The notes: a model not told the origin generated them from the letters alone. Counted from the first letter of the stretch, positions 53,295 through 62,326 are shown. The stretch: DNA of 64,000 bases from an uncultured Aquimarina sp. (GCA_947498815.1 CANMLU010000003.1:248001-312000), one strand, 5' to 3'. Numbers and translations are program-made.

Positions 53295-54149
53295 TCAAGG
53301 TTTGTCTTGCTGCGCTGTAGCGTTATCACCTTGAGACTTTTTGTTTGTTATTTGATTGAGGTAATATCCTATTTTATGAATCAGGTTATTATCCTCTTTA
53401 ATTTGCTCACCTAATTGCATCATGAGTTGTAAGACATCTTCAAACTGTTCTTCTGTAAATACGTCCCTTAGGTAACTCAAAATTTGCAAGAGATGATCTT
53501 GTTCTTCATTTAGTTCATTTTCCGCCGTGCCCTTGGCACTAAGCCCAAGGCTTCCCAGAGTACCTGCGATCCCTTTCATCTGTTTGGGGTATTGTTTGGC
53601 TAATCCAGAGATCGCTCCGGGAAGCAGAGCTTTTCCTAATTCTACAAATCCTAATTTCTTCACCAATGCTTCGATTTCTTCCTGCTTGGCCTCTGTTTCT
53701 TTTTTGGACTCATCGAGGTTTCTTTGTAATTGTTCTATCTGTGTTTTACTTGTTGCAAATGCATCTTTGAGGCTTTCATAATCTCTTTTTTGCAACTCGT
53801 CCTGGAGCATGGTATGTACTTTGTGATGTACTCCGTTTAAGGTTTCTTCTTTACTTTTATAAAGCTCGTCCAGTTTCTCCTGAAGCTTTCTGTTTTCCAT
53901 CGACAATCGCTGTATGGTCAGTTGATCTTCAACGCCACCAGAAGAAACACTTTTCTCGCCTACCACAGGCAATCTCCTCACCGAACTGTGTTCAAGAGGT
54001 GATTTTAATACCCCAAGCTTCGATTGTCCTTGTTCCATTTTGTATTTCACATAGGCACTCTCATTCTCAAAGCCTAGTTTTTCCATTTCATCATATTGAA
54101 CATCGCTTAACCGAACGGATCCAGGTTTCTTATTCCTTGCTTCCATCAT
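53295..54149 (-). CDS. Coiled-coil protein of the operon
   Basis: 284 residues. Begins with a basic DNA- or RNA-binding-like stretch (KKPGSVRLSDVQYDEMEKL), then a long coiled coil from about 75 to 170 (LTIQRLSMENRKLQEKLDEL and further heptads), a Gly-rich link (LLPGAISGLAKQYPKQMKG) and a helical end. It could be a scaffold or structural protein. Its start overlaps the end of the gene upstream by 20 bases, which is consistent with coupling. Confidence 0.6.
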   Translation of the reverse strand: MMEARNKKPGSVRLSDVQYDEMEKLGFENESAYVKYKMEQGQSKLGVLKSPLEHSSVRRLPVVGEKSVSSGGVEDQLTIQRLSMENRKLQEKLDELYKSKEETLNGVHHKVHTMLQDELQKRDYESLKDAFATSKTQIEQLQRNLDESKKETEAKQEEIEALVKKLGFVELGKALLPGAISGLAKQYPKQMKGIAGTLGSLGLSAKGTAENELNEEQDHLLQILSYLRDVFTEEQFEDVLQLMMQLGEQIKEDNNLIHKIGYYLNQITNKKSQGDNATAQQDKP

Positions 54150-54522
54150 CTTTAGTTTTTAAGATCACTTGTAAAAAACGAATCGTACCTTGCTCATCTC
54201 TTGAATTGATAATCTCAATGCGATCAGCATGCTCGTGAGCGTTTTCTACAATCCCCTGGGTATACCAGTTTTCATAGCGTCCATAATCCGATTTTACGAT
54301 CAGCCCCCATGCGATATGGGTGATCAGCCATAGTTCATTATTCGCCTGGAATTTGAGCACTCCTTTGGCTGGGATCACAAACTCCCTATAGATAATTCTG
54401 TAGGTGTCATACCCACGTTCTTTAGCCCTTCTATCGGCATACTGTAATGCAAATTCCTCTCTCATGACACATTGTGTCTTTTGGTATCTCACACGCATAG
54501 CGTGAATTAGTATCACACTCAT
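54130..54522 (-). CDS. Short beta-rich protein A
   Basis: 130 residues; the first 19 may be leader, with MREEFALQYADRRAKERG as an alternative start. The middle is alternating strands (YRIIYREFVIPAKGVLKF, NELWLITHIAWGLIV) and the end is EIINSRDEQGTIRFLQVIL. The pattern is that of a small beta-sandwich. It is one of a row of short beta-rich proteins that I consider candidate virion proteins. No known family. Confidence 0.55.
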   Translation of the reverse strand: MSVILIHAMRVRYQKTQCVMREEFALQYADRRAKERGYDTYRIIYREFVIPAKGVLKFQANNELWLITHIAWGLIVKSDYGRYENWYTQGIVENAHEHADRIEIINSRDEQGTIRFLQVILKTKDDGSKE

Positions 54523-54573
54523 ATGTGAGTTATCTTATTAAACATTCATTTTAAATGCCCCTTATAGACTAGG

Positions 54574-54849
54574 CTAGGTCGGGGCTTCTTCTACCAACAG
54601 CCATACTGTTACATCGTATGGATATTGTGCCTTTCCGTCATCTTCAAATATGGCATTGATGTAATCCGTGTTCCCTAATTCCTCTACTGGGGTAATGCGA
54701 TACTGCTCAGGAATATCCGATACAGTTATTTCCTCATGAGCTTGTAGTATGTCTTCCACAATACCTGAGAACATATCTTCCATATGTAGTTGATGCGCTT
54801 TATAAAAAATCCCTCTTTTCTGAAATAGAGCTAGTGTTCCTAATATCAT
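54574..54849 (-). CDS. Small acidic protein
   Basis: 91 residues, acidic, alpha/beta (LALFQKRGIFYKAHQLHMEDMF, EQYRITPVEELGNTDYI, YDVTVWLLVEE). No family recognised. Placed between two beta-rich proteins of the operon with short gaps. Confidence 0.5.
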   Translation of the reverse strand: MILGTLALFQKRGIFYKAHQLHMEDMFSGIVEDILQAHEEITVSDIPEQYRITPVEELGNTDYINAIFEDDGKAQYPYDVTVWLLVEEAPT

Positions 54850-54861
54850 GTTTATTGTGTT

Positions 54862-55383
54862 TTAATCTGGTGGAAAAAAGGTGATACGAAGCGACCCTTC
54901 CGGAGGCAACCTACCACTCCATAGGTAATATTTGCCCGGAGTGCACTGTCCTTCTTGTTTAAATTCTACCGTAACAGGGTCCTCAAGCGGGGTAAAAAAA
55001 CCATTCTCTATAAGAACGGGAAGGCGATCCAAAATCGGATGTATATAATACCACCAGCGATTCCCGGAAGGGTTCATAACAATATCAGGAGGATAGTTCT
55101 CTCCATAGAAAACGCCATCATTTAAAGATAAAAAGCGGGTATCGGTTATTTCTAAAGCTGTGATACCCGTATAATATTTTGTAGGGATCCCTTCGTCTGT
55201 ACAGGAATTGACTTTTGAGCAGGTGAGTACTCCGATAATTTTATTGGTAGTAAAAGGAAGTTTGGCCTCTGCGTTTAAAAATTGGTTTTCCCTTTGAATA
55301 GTAAATTTTAATGGGACAAACTTCCTTCGTACTACTAACCCTTCCGGATGTTCTTTATTGTCTGAATCAATCTTACATTTCAT
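54862..55383 (-). CDS. Short beta-rich protein B
   Basis: 173 residues with many short strands (KFVPLKFTIQRENQFLNAEAKL, KIIGVLTCSKVN, VTVEFKQEGQCTPGKYYLWS, GSLRITFFPPD) and paired cysteines. Trp/Tyr-rich turns (NRWWYYIHPILDRL) suggest surface loops. The likely fold is a jelly-roll-like sandwich, but this rests on strand pattern alone. No known family; 12 bases from the next gene. Confidence 0.55.
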   Translation of the reverse strand: MKCKIDSDNKEHPEGLVVRRKFVPLKFTIQRENQFLNAEAKLPFTTNKIIGVLTCSKVNSCTDEGIPTKYYTGITALEITDTRFLSLNDGVFYGENYPPDIVMNPSGNRWWYYIHPILDRLPVLIENGFFTPLEDPVTVEFKQEGQCTPGKYYLWSGRLPPEGSLRITFFPPD

Positions 55384-55403
55384 AATATTCGTTTTACTAT
55401 ATC

Positions 55404-55799
55404 TTAGATGCCTTCTTCTATGAGTATCACCAGGCTTACTTTATATCCTTCTCCAAAAGCAACACTACTATGGTCTTTATCCTGATAGCGCACTTTAATC
55501 AACAAATCCCCCGGCAATACATCTCCTAATTCAAAAAAACGTTCCTTGGGTGCGACACTTAATGAGGACATCAATAGCTTACTGTCAAATCCATCGGGGA
55601 ACAATTCCTCCCCACCAATTTCAATACGCTGGCTACCTCTGTAGTAGAGCTTATCGGGATAATCAGAGATTAGCTGAAGCCCCTTTACCAGTTGTGTATG
55701 TTTAGGAAGTTCCAGCGTGTCTGCCGTCATGAGTTTATTTGCCTCACCAACGGTAAAAGAAAAGGTGACTCGGGTTTCTTTAGTTCTTCTTTCCATCAT
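55404..55799 (-). CDS. Short beta-rich protein C
   Basis: 131 residues: VTFSFTVGEANKLMTADTLEL, HTQLVKGLQLISDYPDKLYY, FFELGDVLPGDLLIKVRY, YKVSLVILIEEGI. About eight strands of 6-10 residues with short turns, as expected for a single jelly roll. It is 8 bases after the 210-residue protein gene. The two are candidates for virion shell parts; structure prediction would test this. Confidence 0.55.
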   Translation of the reverse strand: MMERRTKETRVTFSFTVGEANKLMTADTLELPKHTQLVKGLQLISDYPDKLYYRGSQRIEIGGEELFPDGFDSKLLMSSLSVAPKERFFELGDVLPGDLLIKVRYQDKDHSSVAFGEGYKVSLVILIEEGI

Positions 55800-55807
55800 C
55801 TTATGGT

Positions 55808-56440
55808 TTATGCAGGAATAGTAACCGTTCCGGCCAATACTACTTTGATCAGGGATTTCTGGGGAGCATCATCTCCTAATTCAATATTGAATTCAAACTC
55901 CTCATCATCGCGAATAAATCGTGGACTCTCTAAATAGTAGGTTCCCAAATTGGTCATCAAGTTATTATCGGTGACAAACTCCTGCATCGGACGCTCATCG
56001 ATAATCGTTTTCTTATTGGCAACCAAAGAAAAAACCCCATTTTGTAATCCGGAGACTTTTTTGATACTGTCAAAGTTGGTCTGTTTGATGACTTTCTTTA
56101 GTAGTGAATCACTATCCGGTAAGTCACCTTCGATCTCTGCAGCCAGTAGAATAATACGATTACATAAAAACAATCGATCTTTCTGTAATTTGGATTGAGT
56201 AACGTTGGTAATCCCGATCTCTTTGGAATCCTGTGTTTCGAACATATCGATATTGGCACGGTTGCCTGCAAATTTGATCGAATAATAGGCCGCATCAGCA
56301 AGTTGCAGTCTTCCTTCTTTAATATCCATTGCTACCTTGACCATCGCAGGGTCATGTTTTTTTGCCTGGTCTCGTAGCGAGATGTGGGCATTGACAATTT
56401 CTAAGAATTGTGATCTTGAACTTTTTTTCATGGTATTCAT
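55808..56440 (-). CDS. Candidate capsid-like protein D (210 residues)
   Basis: The N-terminal half is helical (LEIVNAHISLRDQAKKHD, DIKEGRLQLADAAYYSIKF). The second half is strands: NIDMFETQDSKEIGITNV, RLFLCNRIILLAAEIEG, NGVFSLVANKKTIIDERPM, TYYLESPRFIRDDEEFEFNI and LIKVVLAGTVTIPA. The repeated strand plus E-S-P-R turn pattern is similar in style to short capsid proteins of tailless phages, but I cannot match a family. It is the first of the beta-rich set downstream of the 199-residue protein. Other options are a minor virion or adhesion protein. Confidence 0.55.
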   Translation of the reverse strand: MNTMKKSSRSQFLEIVNAHISLRDQAKKHDPAMVKVAMDIKEGRLQLADAAYYSIKFAGNRANIDMFETQDSKEIGITNVTQSKLQKDRLFLCNRIILLAAEIEGDLPDSDSLLKKVIKQTNFDSIKKVSGLQNGVFSLVANKKTIIDERPMQEFVTDNNLMTNLGTYYLESPRFIRDDEEFEFNIELGDDAPQKSLIKVVLAGTVTIPA

Positions 56441-56442
56441 GT

Positions 56443-56483
56443 CTTTAGTATTTAGTATTTAGTAGTGAGTATTAAGTATTAAG
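56443..56483. repeat. Short tandem repeats upstream of the beta-rich gene set
   Basis: TTTAGTA is repeated three times in tandem, followed by TATTAAG twice, in the 68-base gap before the 210-residue protein gene. It may tune expression of the capsid-like genes or be simple slippage. Confidence 0.5.
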
Positions 56484-56508
56484 TTTTTGCTTCGGTGGGT
56501 TAGCGGAC

Positions 56509-57108
56509 TCAAGCTACTGCGTTGAGTTCGGTGATATCTTCGGCTCCATCTAATTCCGTCATATCGAGGTTTCCAAAGGCTACATCGTTTATTTCTTCGT
56601 CCAGGCCTTCCGTAAAATCTTCCTGTAAATCTGCTGTGGGTAAGGGGTCTCCTGCTTCTATCCTTTGGATAATATCATCCACCTCACTGGTATCAAAGTC
56701 CCCCTCATCCACGATATCGGATCCCATAAATACTAAGGGACGATCTTCCAGATTTCCCAGAGAAAGTTTCTGCGCCATCGAAGGAGACAATTTATCGAGA
56801 TACAATTTCTTACCTATGGCTTTGAGTGAGGTTACTGCCCTGTCTTTGGCTTCTTCCAGATTGTCCTGAAGGCCATCGAGGCCATTGGTCGGTTTGGGTT
56901 TTGTACCAAATCCATTGGAGAATGCCATACCCACTCCAGAGGAAATAATCCAGTCTTTATCGTGGTAGGCACCTATAAATATCGTTGCTGCTCCAAGGGC
57001 CAGGGAGTACCTTCCTGCAGCAGAACCTGCCACCATGCCCAATACTCCTGTGCTTAGGTGTTTCCCTACTTCCAGAAGGCTATTTTTTGCATTTGCTTTT
57101 GTTTTCAT
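56509..57108 (-). CDS. Hypothetical membrane-associated protein
   Basis: 199 residues. The first half has a glycine-rich hydrophobic part (GVLGMVAGSAAGRYSLALGAATIFIGAY and GVGMAFSNGFG), probably two membrane helices. The second half is acidic (DEGDFDTSEVDDIIQRIEAGD). I recall similar proteins from Bacteroidota mobile elements but know no function. The charge split suggests a membrane-inserted N-terminus and a soluble acidic tail that could bind the basic proteins of the operon. Confidence 0.55.
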   Translation of the reverse strand: MKTKANAKNSLLEVGKHLSTGVLGMVAGSAAGRYSLALGAATIFIGAYHDKDWIISSGVGMAFSNGFGTKPKPTNGLDGLQDNLEEAKDRAVTSLKAIGKKLYLDKLSPSMAQKLSLGNLEDRPLVFMGSDIVDEGDFDTSEVDDIIQRIEAGDPLPTADLQEDFTEGLDEEINDVAFGNLDMTELDGAEDITELNAVA

Positions 57109-57209
57109 GATACATTCATTTTGTCTATATCCGCAGACCTTCCATTCGGTAGACCGGAGCGGAAAATTCTATTCAACATTTTAATTTTTACTTCAACTCA
57201 CTTTATGAT

Positions 57210-58502
57210 CTATAACAATGCTTTGGGGACTAGTTTTTCAGGTCCTTTACCGCGTGTAGTTTTTTTCTTTTTTGCGGGTGAACCTCCTGTGGTAAATCGC
57301 CCAAGGGCATCTCTATGCATTGTTTTTGGCTTTCTTGACCGAGTACTTTTCTTCGGGGTTCCCGATATAGGTTTAGCCGTTTTCTGTTTACCTGCCTTTA
57401 CAGCCATGGCAATGGCTCCACCAGCAACCAGAACACCTGCGCCAATAAGTAATGGGGTTGTATTTCGTGCAATCCAGCTTTTCTTTTCATCCGTTACTGT
57501 AGTCGTAACTTTAGAGGGAAGTGCCCTGTTTCTTGAAATCCGGGAAGGACGTAGCTGTGCTATTCTTGGGATGCTTCGTGGTATGGGGCGAGGAAAAACC
57601 GTTCGACCTGAATTAGCAGCAGGAAGCCGGGGAGTGACTTTTGGTTTTTGAAACAAGGTTCGTGCCTGCCTAGTGATCTGTTGTGTTTGTTGTTTTACTT
57701 TGTTTGCCTGCCCAAAGATATCTCCGATCTTATTCAATATCGCAGAAACACTAGCAACAGCACCACTGGCTGCTGCAACGGCAGTACTCGTCCCAACGGC
57801 TCCTAATCCATCTACCTCAATCTCATTATTTATAAATGCCTCTATCGTAGCTACATCAGATTCCAATACGAATTTTTCAAAAGGATCATTATAGATCGTG
57901 GGTTCATCATCAATACTACCCATCGTAATACCACTTAGGGGTACTTTACGATCTCTGTTTCCTTTTCCTCCCAGAATAGCCTTTCTCAGGTTTCTTCCTC
58001 TCCCTCCGGCAATACGATAGATACTTTCTGCCTTGGATACGGCTTTTCGAAGTTTTTTAAACTTACCCATATCGATATTCATTTTTCGGGCTTGAGCCTC
58101 ACTGAGATATCCATATCGAAGCCGCCTGGCAACCTTCATCATATCGGTTTTCATAGCCAATAGGAATCCATTTCGAAGTAGGATGGTCGCAGGGTTTAAA
58201 AAACGATTGAATGTCCTAACCACGGGTTTGATGACTTTTCTTCCTATGTTTTTGGTAAACTTCTTCAATCCACGTCCGATCTTTCGAAAGAAGCCGTTCA
58301 ACCCATCGATGACATAAATATTTTCCTGGGCATCGGCATATAAAACGACATTCCCTTCTTCATCTAAAATCTCATAAGCGATATCTGGGGCATCATCAAT
58401 ACCTTCTAGCACATAGTTCGGTTCCCCCATATCCATGGTGTTTGCAATATCCATTTGATCTATTCCTGTGGCATCAAAGCCATCTAATCTGTGTAATTCC
58501 AT
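57210..58502 (-). CDS. Basic, membrane-anchored structural-type protein
   Basis: 430 residues. An acidic N-terminal arm (DATGIDQMDIANTMDMGEPN) and a short beta part (YEILDEEGNVVLYADAQENI) lead to a basic helical core (FFRKIGRGLKKFTKNIGRK, FLNPATILLRNGFLLAMKTD, MMKVARRLRYGYLSEAQARK). Near 350 is a hydrophobic helix (LLIGAGVLVAGGAIAMAV), and the end is very basic (KKKKTTRGKGPEKL). A protein with membrane helix and basic domains could bind both nucleic acid and membrane, as some internal-membrane virion proteins do. I recall homologues only as uncharacterised Bacteroidota proteins. Confidence 0.55.
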   Translation of the reverse strand: MELHRLDGFDATGIDQMDIANTMDMGEPNYVLEGIDDAPDIAYEILDEEGNVVLYADAQENIYVIDGLNGFFRKIGRGLKKFTKNIGRKVIKPVVRTFNRFLNPATILLRNGFLLAMKTDMMKVARRLRYGYLSEAQARKMNIDMGKFKKLRKAVSKAESIYRIAGGRGRNLRKAILGGKGNRDRKVPLSGITMGSIDDEPTIYNDPFEKFVLESDVATIEAFINNEIEVDGLGAVGTSTAVAAASGAVASVSAILNKIGDIFGQANKVKQQTQQITRQARTLFQKPKVTPRLPAANSGRTVFPRPIPRSIPRIAQLRPSRISRNRALPSKVTTTVTDEKKSWIARNTTPLLIGAGVLVAGGAIAMAVKAGKQKTAKPISGTPKKSTRSRKPKTMHRDALGRFTTGGSPAKKKKTTRGKGPEKLVPKALL

Positions 58503-58519
58503 AGGCTTGGTATTTAGGG

Positions 58520-59434
58520 CTATCGACCCATTCTGTCTTTTGGTTGTTTTAAATGGTCCTGTGACCTGTTTTTTGTAAGCAGCTTTAGTACGCCATATCC
58601 GGCTGCTACGGAGATCCCTGATACGATCAGGTATTTCAATATATCGAGCTCCTTTTTCCTGTTGATCGTTTTTATATCCTGGTGGTCATCAAATCGAAAA
58701 GGCGATACTGTCCTTCCAGACTTTGAGGCCTTTGCCGTTGCGTTATGATGCATTCTTTTTGGAAGGACGCACTGCCTTATTTTTGTACTTGGGATGAGTT
58801 CCCTAAGAGGAATCCGTTTTTGTTCTATAGCATCCAAACTGATGGCTGCCATATCGACTCCGCTTAATCCAGAGAGGTTTTTTATAACTCTTGAATCACT
58901 GATGCGAATGTCCTTCTTTTCGGAATAAGGAACTTCATGATCAAAGCTGTCGGTCACACAATCTATAGTGATATGACCTCCTGGAACAGGCACAATAGGG
59001 TATACATGCTGAAAATGTTGTTTACCGCCATATTTGGTCACCCGCATGGAAAAAGGAATTCCGAGATTGGTAAGAATGCTGCCTATAAAAACGGTGTAAC
59101 AGTCACAATCAACTCCCACAGTACGATCAGCCCAAGTGCGTGATGGCCTGCGAACTTGTTCTATTCCTATAGCATCCATTTTATACTGAATATGACCATA
59201 CACGAAATTCCAGATATGTTTACAGGTATCCGCCACACTATGTCCTTTTAGTTCTTGGGACAGCTGTTTGGTATCCTCTAGTGTTTCTTTGATCATCTTC
59301 CGCATCAAATGGAGGGTATCTTGTAACTGCGCCTTTCCTGCACCTACTACTACCGTATCCCGACTGATACTTGGAGGGATCAAATCAGAGAACTGATCTC
59401 CGGAACTGATATGTCGTTTTACCTGTGCCTGCAT
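58520..59434 (-). CDS. Transglutaminase-fold protein with C-terminal membrane helix
   Basis: 304 residues. The papain-like transglutaminase core is visible: the catalytic cysteine in VGVDCDCYTVFIGSIL (Cys110), a His in FQHVYPIVP (His143) and Asp in TIDCV (Asp158), spaced as in the family; LTNLGIPFSMRV fits the conserved helix end. A helix near 272-290 (LIVSGISVAAGYGVLKLL) could anchor it. In phage or virus settings such folds are used as proteases or peptidoglycan enzymes. The start codon overlaps the stop codon of the gene upstream (TAATG). Confidence 0.7.
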   Translation of the reverse strand: MQAQVKRHISSGDQFSDLIPPSISRDTVVVGAGKAQLQDTLHLMRKMIKETLEDTKQLSQELKGHSVADTCKHIWNFVYGHIQYKMDAIGIEQVRRPSRTWADRTVGVDCDCYTVFIGSILTNLGIPFSMRVTKYGGKQHFQHVYPIVPVPGGHITIDCVTDSFDHEVPYSEKKDIRISDSRVIKNLSGLSGVDMAAISLDAIEQKRIPLRELIPSTKIRQCVLPKRMHHNATAKASKSGRTVSPFRFDDHQDIKTINRKKELDILKYLIVSGISVAAGYGVLKLLTKNRSQDHLKQPKDRMGR

Positions 59435-59895
59435 TAGAGTTGTAGTATGATGTTATCTAGTTGTTCATAAGGCAATCCATTGACTCTGGTGATCATTTGC
59501 GTTTGTATCTTCAATTGAATAGGAGCTCCGGATCGAATATCTGAAACCACCTTGGTTCCTAATAGCTGAATCAGCGTTAACCAGCCAGCGGATTGAATAT
59601 GTATCTCAAAATTCTTTTGACTATTCTCTGATATTTCGATCGTTGTATTTTCAATAGTGGAACTACCCAGTAGCTTGTCTTTAAATAAAACTTTGACAAA
59701 GGGATGTTGTAATTGTAGGGATACCGGATTTGGATTCTGTACTTGCACTTCGGCTTTTAGTTCGATCCCCGTTAGATTAATCTTATGGATTCTGACTCGT
59801 ATACGTGAGGTAATATTCGAGCTTGCTCTTTGCAATCGGGATAAATAACGTATCGAGAAAAAAGCAGCCAGTCCACCGGCGATCCATTTAAACAT
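59434..59895 (-). CDS. LEA14-like (WHy domain) anchored protein
   Basis: 153 residues from MFKWIAGGLAAFFSIRYL; an upstream in-frame ATG adds residues that look like leader. One N-terminal hydrophobic helix is followed by an LEA14/WHy-type beta-sandwich: INLTGIELKAEVQVQNPNPVSLQLQHPF, VKVLFKDKLLGSSTIENTTI, EISENSQKNFEIHI. The NPNP turn after the first strands is typical of this family. Anchored LEA14-like proteins are frequent in Bacteroidota elements, but their role is not known. It leads a co-transcribed block with the transglutaminase-fold protein. Confidence 0.65.
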   Translation of the reverse strand: MFKWIAGGLAAFFSIRYLSRLQRASSNITSRIRVRIHKINLTGIELKAEVQVQNPNPVSLQLQHPFVKVLFKDKLLGSSTIENTTIEISENSQKNFEIHIQSAGWLTLIQLLGTKVVSDIRSGAPIQLKIQTQMITRVNGLPYEQLDNIILQL

Positions 59896-60093
59896 AATTT
59901 GCTTGTTTTTGATCAAAGAAATACCAAAAAAAAGACCGTGCAAAATGGGTTTTACACCTTGAAAAATAAAAGTTGTTTTTTATAGAAAAAGCAGTAAATT
60001 AGGCATGTTTGGAGGCTAATACAAGCTATTTTTATCCCTTGTAACTCTTCACAACACCGACATACTTTAATCAACATTAGTAAACAATAATTC

Positions 60094-60264
60094 ATGAGAT
60101 TTACCTTTACCACAAAACAGGAATTAAGTGCATTTTTAGGGATCAGTCGACAGACCTTACGCAGAAAAATGAAGGAAATCGAGGGTCTGGATACCGGGAG
60201 ACGACAATTATTATACCCCTATGAAGTGCGATTGGTATACAAGGCCTTTGGCGTTGATGAATGA
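60094..60264 (+). CDS. Small HTH DNA-binding protein (56 residues)
   Basis: The plus-strand frame MRFTFTTKQELSAFLGISRQT continues as LRRKMKEIEGLDTGRRQ and ends KAFGVDE-stop. The HTH is LSAFLGISRQTLRRKM. The LLYPYEVRLVYKAFG segment aligns with the DUF4248-like protein at 50044-50271 (RPEVVRFLFKRLG). It is the only plus-strand gene in the phage-like block apart from one doubtful frame at 62902. Its position, divergent from the structural block, is that of a regulator, perhaps of lysogeny or of the late operon. Confidence 0.65.
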   Translation: MRFTFTTKQELSAFLGISRQTLRRKMKEIEGLDTGRRQLLYPYEVRLVYKAFGVDE

Positions 60265-60465
60265 TATACCTTACCGAAATCCGTATTCTAGAGACATATA
60301 TTTTCCATCCTATTCTTTTTTTATCTGGAAATATGGCCTGTTTACAAAGCCTGTAAACAGGCTATACATACTGCTCAATCCAAGTATTTATTGGGTTTAC
60401 CCATGGCAGTGTATTCTTGTTTACATCATCAGAAACCAGGACCATTACCTAAAAATAGAGTTGGG
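60265..60465. other. Convergent intergenic region with a perfect hairpin
   Basis: GCCTGTTTAC (60336-60345) and GTAAACAGGC (60353-60362) form a perfect 10-bp stem around a 7-base loop. There is no T-run on either side. It could act as a two-way transcript-end structure or an operator for the small HTH protein; a related GTTTAC half site recurs at 60418. Confidence 0.55.
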
Positions 60466-61305
60466 TTACCTGAACGTTTTACCTTTAAACAAAATAATAT
60501 TGAACATTTCAAAAAGGCGATCGTAAATATGGCCTCCATATTTTTCGCCAAACTCGGCAAGGGCATCTTCAGGGTCTTCACAGGGTGCTCCATCCCGGTA
60601 ATTGCAGGTGATATATGTTGTACTGTTTTTATGATCGTAACGTTTCTCCAGAATATCTCGAATCAGGTTCACTTTCCCATAATTAGAAGCTTCTCGTTCT
60701 TTCTTGACATCATCTAGGTATAAACCCTTGACTTTGCTTAACCGTTCATAAAATTGATATTTCGAGCTCTCAAGAAAAGTAGGGTCCGCTCCCAGGCGTT
60801 CATATTCCGTAACCAAATCATGGGCTTTGTAAGAACTGAATTTCATAGGCATCTGGTAGTGGTCAAATAAGGTGGCAAAGGTCTCCATAATGGTCGTTTT
60901 ACCATTTCCATATCCTCCAATAATGAGTAAGCCCTTATTCAAATTAGGGCGTAACTGTTGATGGCCAAGCTGCATTAAGAGTCGATCACGGGTTTTAAAA
61001 TTTGAGTCCCTTGCAAAATACTCGACAAGCGGAGCAATATTGGCTAAGGTTTCGGGAGTTTGTATAAATTCCTTTCCTGCGACAATCTTGTAGCAGGGTA
61101 GAAAACACCTCCAAAGTAAGCTTTTGGTGATCACTACCTGTGTATTCACTTTAGATCGTTTGGGAGTAATCAGAGGAGTGGATTTTGGTTGGGAGGCTTC
61201 ATACAAAGCTATGTTCTCTTTTTCTACCGAGGTATGGGTTTTAAATTGCATTAACCACTCATACTCCCTTCGGCTAATGGATGTTTTTTGCTTCTTTGTT
61301 GCCAT
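60466..61305 (-). CDS. DnaC-like helicase loader ATPase
   Basis: 279 residues from MATKKQKTSI, which sits 4 bases after the end of the initiator gene; an upstream ATG would overlap that gene by over 100 bases. AAA+ core: Walker A IGGYGNGKTTIM (129-140), Walker B LYLDDVKKE (195-203), sensor I TTYITCNYRDG, and an arginine-bearing YDRLFEMFN near the end. It resembles phage DnaC/DnaI-type loaders that deliver the replicative helicase. With the upstream initiator-like protein it forms the replication module of the element. Confidence 0.78.
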   Translation of the reverse strand: MATKKQKTSISRREYEWLMQFKTHTSVEKENIALYEASQPKSTPLITPKRSKVNTQVVITKSLLWRCFLPCYKIVAGKEFIQTPETLANIAPLVEYFARDSNFKTRDRLLMQLGHQQLRPNLNKGLLIIGGYGNGKTTIMETFATLFDHYQMPMKFSSYKAHDLVTEYERLGADPTFLESSKYQFYERLSKVKGLYLDDVKKEREASNYGKVNLIRDILEKRYDHKNSTTYITCNYRDGAPCEDPEDALAEFGEKYGGHIYDRLFEMFNIILFKGKTFR

Positions 61306-61309
61306 GCTA

Positions 61310-62236
61310 TTATCGATTTGTGGAAAATGTTTTCTTGGGTTTTTCACCCTCAAGGTACTGTTGGAGTTTTTGTGTCCAATCCGAAGCTTCCCATCCGGTG
61401 GTATAGCCTTGCCAACCATGGATTTTCTCTCCTGAAAATGTTTTGTAGTTCATGTAGGCCTCGCTTTGACTCCTGAATTCAGCAAGACACCCCTTCTTTT
61501 TTAAATCCTCCAAAAATGAAATCACCTTTCCCTGCCTGGAAGAACCGTTTTGAGAAAAATAACGGCATAGCCTGTCGACAAAATTTTCGTAGGTAATCCG
61601 ATCAAAAGGCGAATCGATTACAAATTCATTTTCACTTCCATTTTCATTTATACTTACAATTACATTTGCATTTACATCTCCATTTGCATATTGCGATTGC
61701 TTAGCGTCTCGCTTAGCGAGTTGGTGTAAATGATGATATACTTCTTTTTTTCCAGCATTCTCTTTTAAAAGCTTGGGGTAATCAACGGCTTTTAAAATTT
61801 TTTGCTTTGTTATTTTTTCAATACGTTTGCCTTCCTTGTCATAACGAAACCAATTGGTAACATAGGCCTGAATGGATTTTTTGCTATTTACTTTTTTACG
61901 GGAGATCGTTTCTTTGAGCATTCTAATATTCACAAGTCCGTCACGGATACTGAGATGATCTGCTGAGCTTTTCCACTCACTAAGCGAGTCGCTAAGCGAT
62001 GCGCTTAATATATCGATACCCACAAATTTACTCTTGATCTGATTCCATACCTTTTGAAAGGCTTCTTCAGAAAGCCCGGTGATTCTCGCTAACCTGCGGG
62101 TATCTTTGGGTAAAAAGCCTTTTTGATGCTGATAACACAACAGGTCTATATATACCCCCTTTTCTTCCGGGAACATATCCACTGTGCCCTCCAGCCAGTC
62201 TTTTGTATAAAATAATACAGCTGGGTCTTTTGCCAT
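61310..62236 (-). CDS. DUF1376-like phage replication initiator
   Basis: 308 residues. The N-terminal winged-helix-like domain AVLFYTKDWLEGTVDMFPEE followed by VYIDLLCYQHQKGFLPKD matches DUF1376-type phage proteins, often replication or O-protein-like. The central part is charged, and the end GWQGYTTGWEASDWTQKLQQYL is a tryptophan-rich tail like those that contact helicase loaders. It lies 4 bases before the DnaC-like gene. I take it as the initiator that finds the origin; direct proof is lacking. Confidence 0.72.
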   Translation of the reverse strand: MAKDPAVLFYTKDWLEGTVDMFPEEKGVYIDLLCYQHQKGFLPKDTRRLARITGLSEEAFQKVWNQIKSKFVGIDILSASLSDSLSEWKSSADHLSIRDGLVNIRMLKETISRKKVNSKKSIQAYVTNWFRYDKEGKRIEKITKQKILKAVDYPKLLKENAGKKEVYHHLHQLAKRDAKQSQYANGDVNANVIVSINENGSENEFVIDSPFDRITYENFVDRLCRYFSQNGSSRQGKVISFLEDLKKKGCLAEFRSQSEAYMNYKTFSGEKIHGWQGYTTGWEASDWTQKLQQYLEGEKPKKTFSTNR

Positions 62237-62326
62237 GCGTGTCGCTTTTAAAATTAGTATTATAAATTTTAAGTTTAGGGTAGCTACAGTATTGGCAACT
62301 ACCCATATTAGGGAGGTAAAAGGTAT

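Noticed and set aside
56522-56869. Long plus-strand frames opposite the viral operon
   Set aside because: They are shadows of the minus-strand genes, with Ser/Arg-rich composition and no domain.
58520-59434. Phage maturation protease of HK97 type
   Set aside because: The motif set is that of a transglutaminase fold, not a serine prohead protease.
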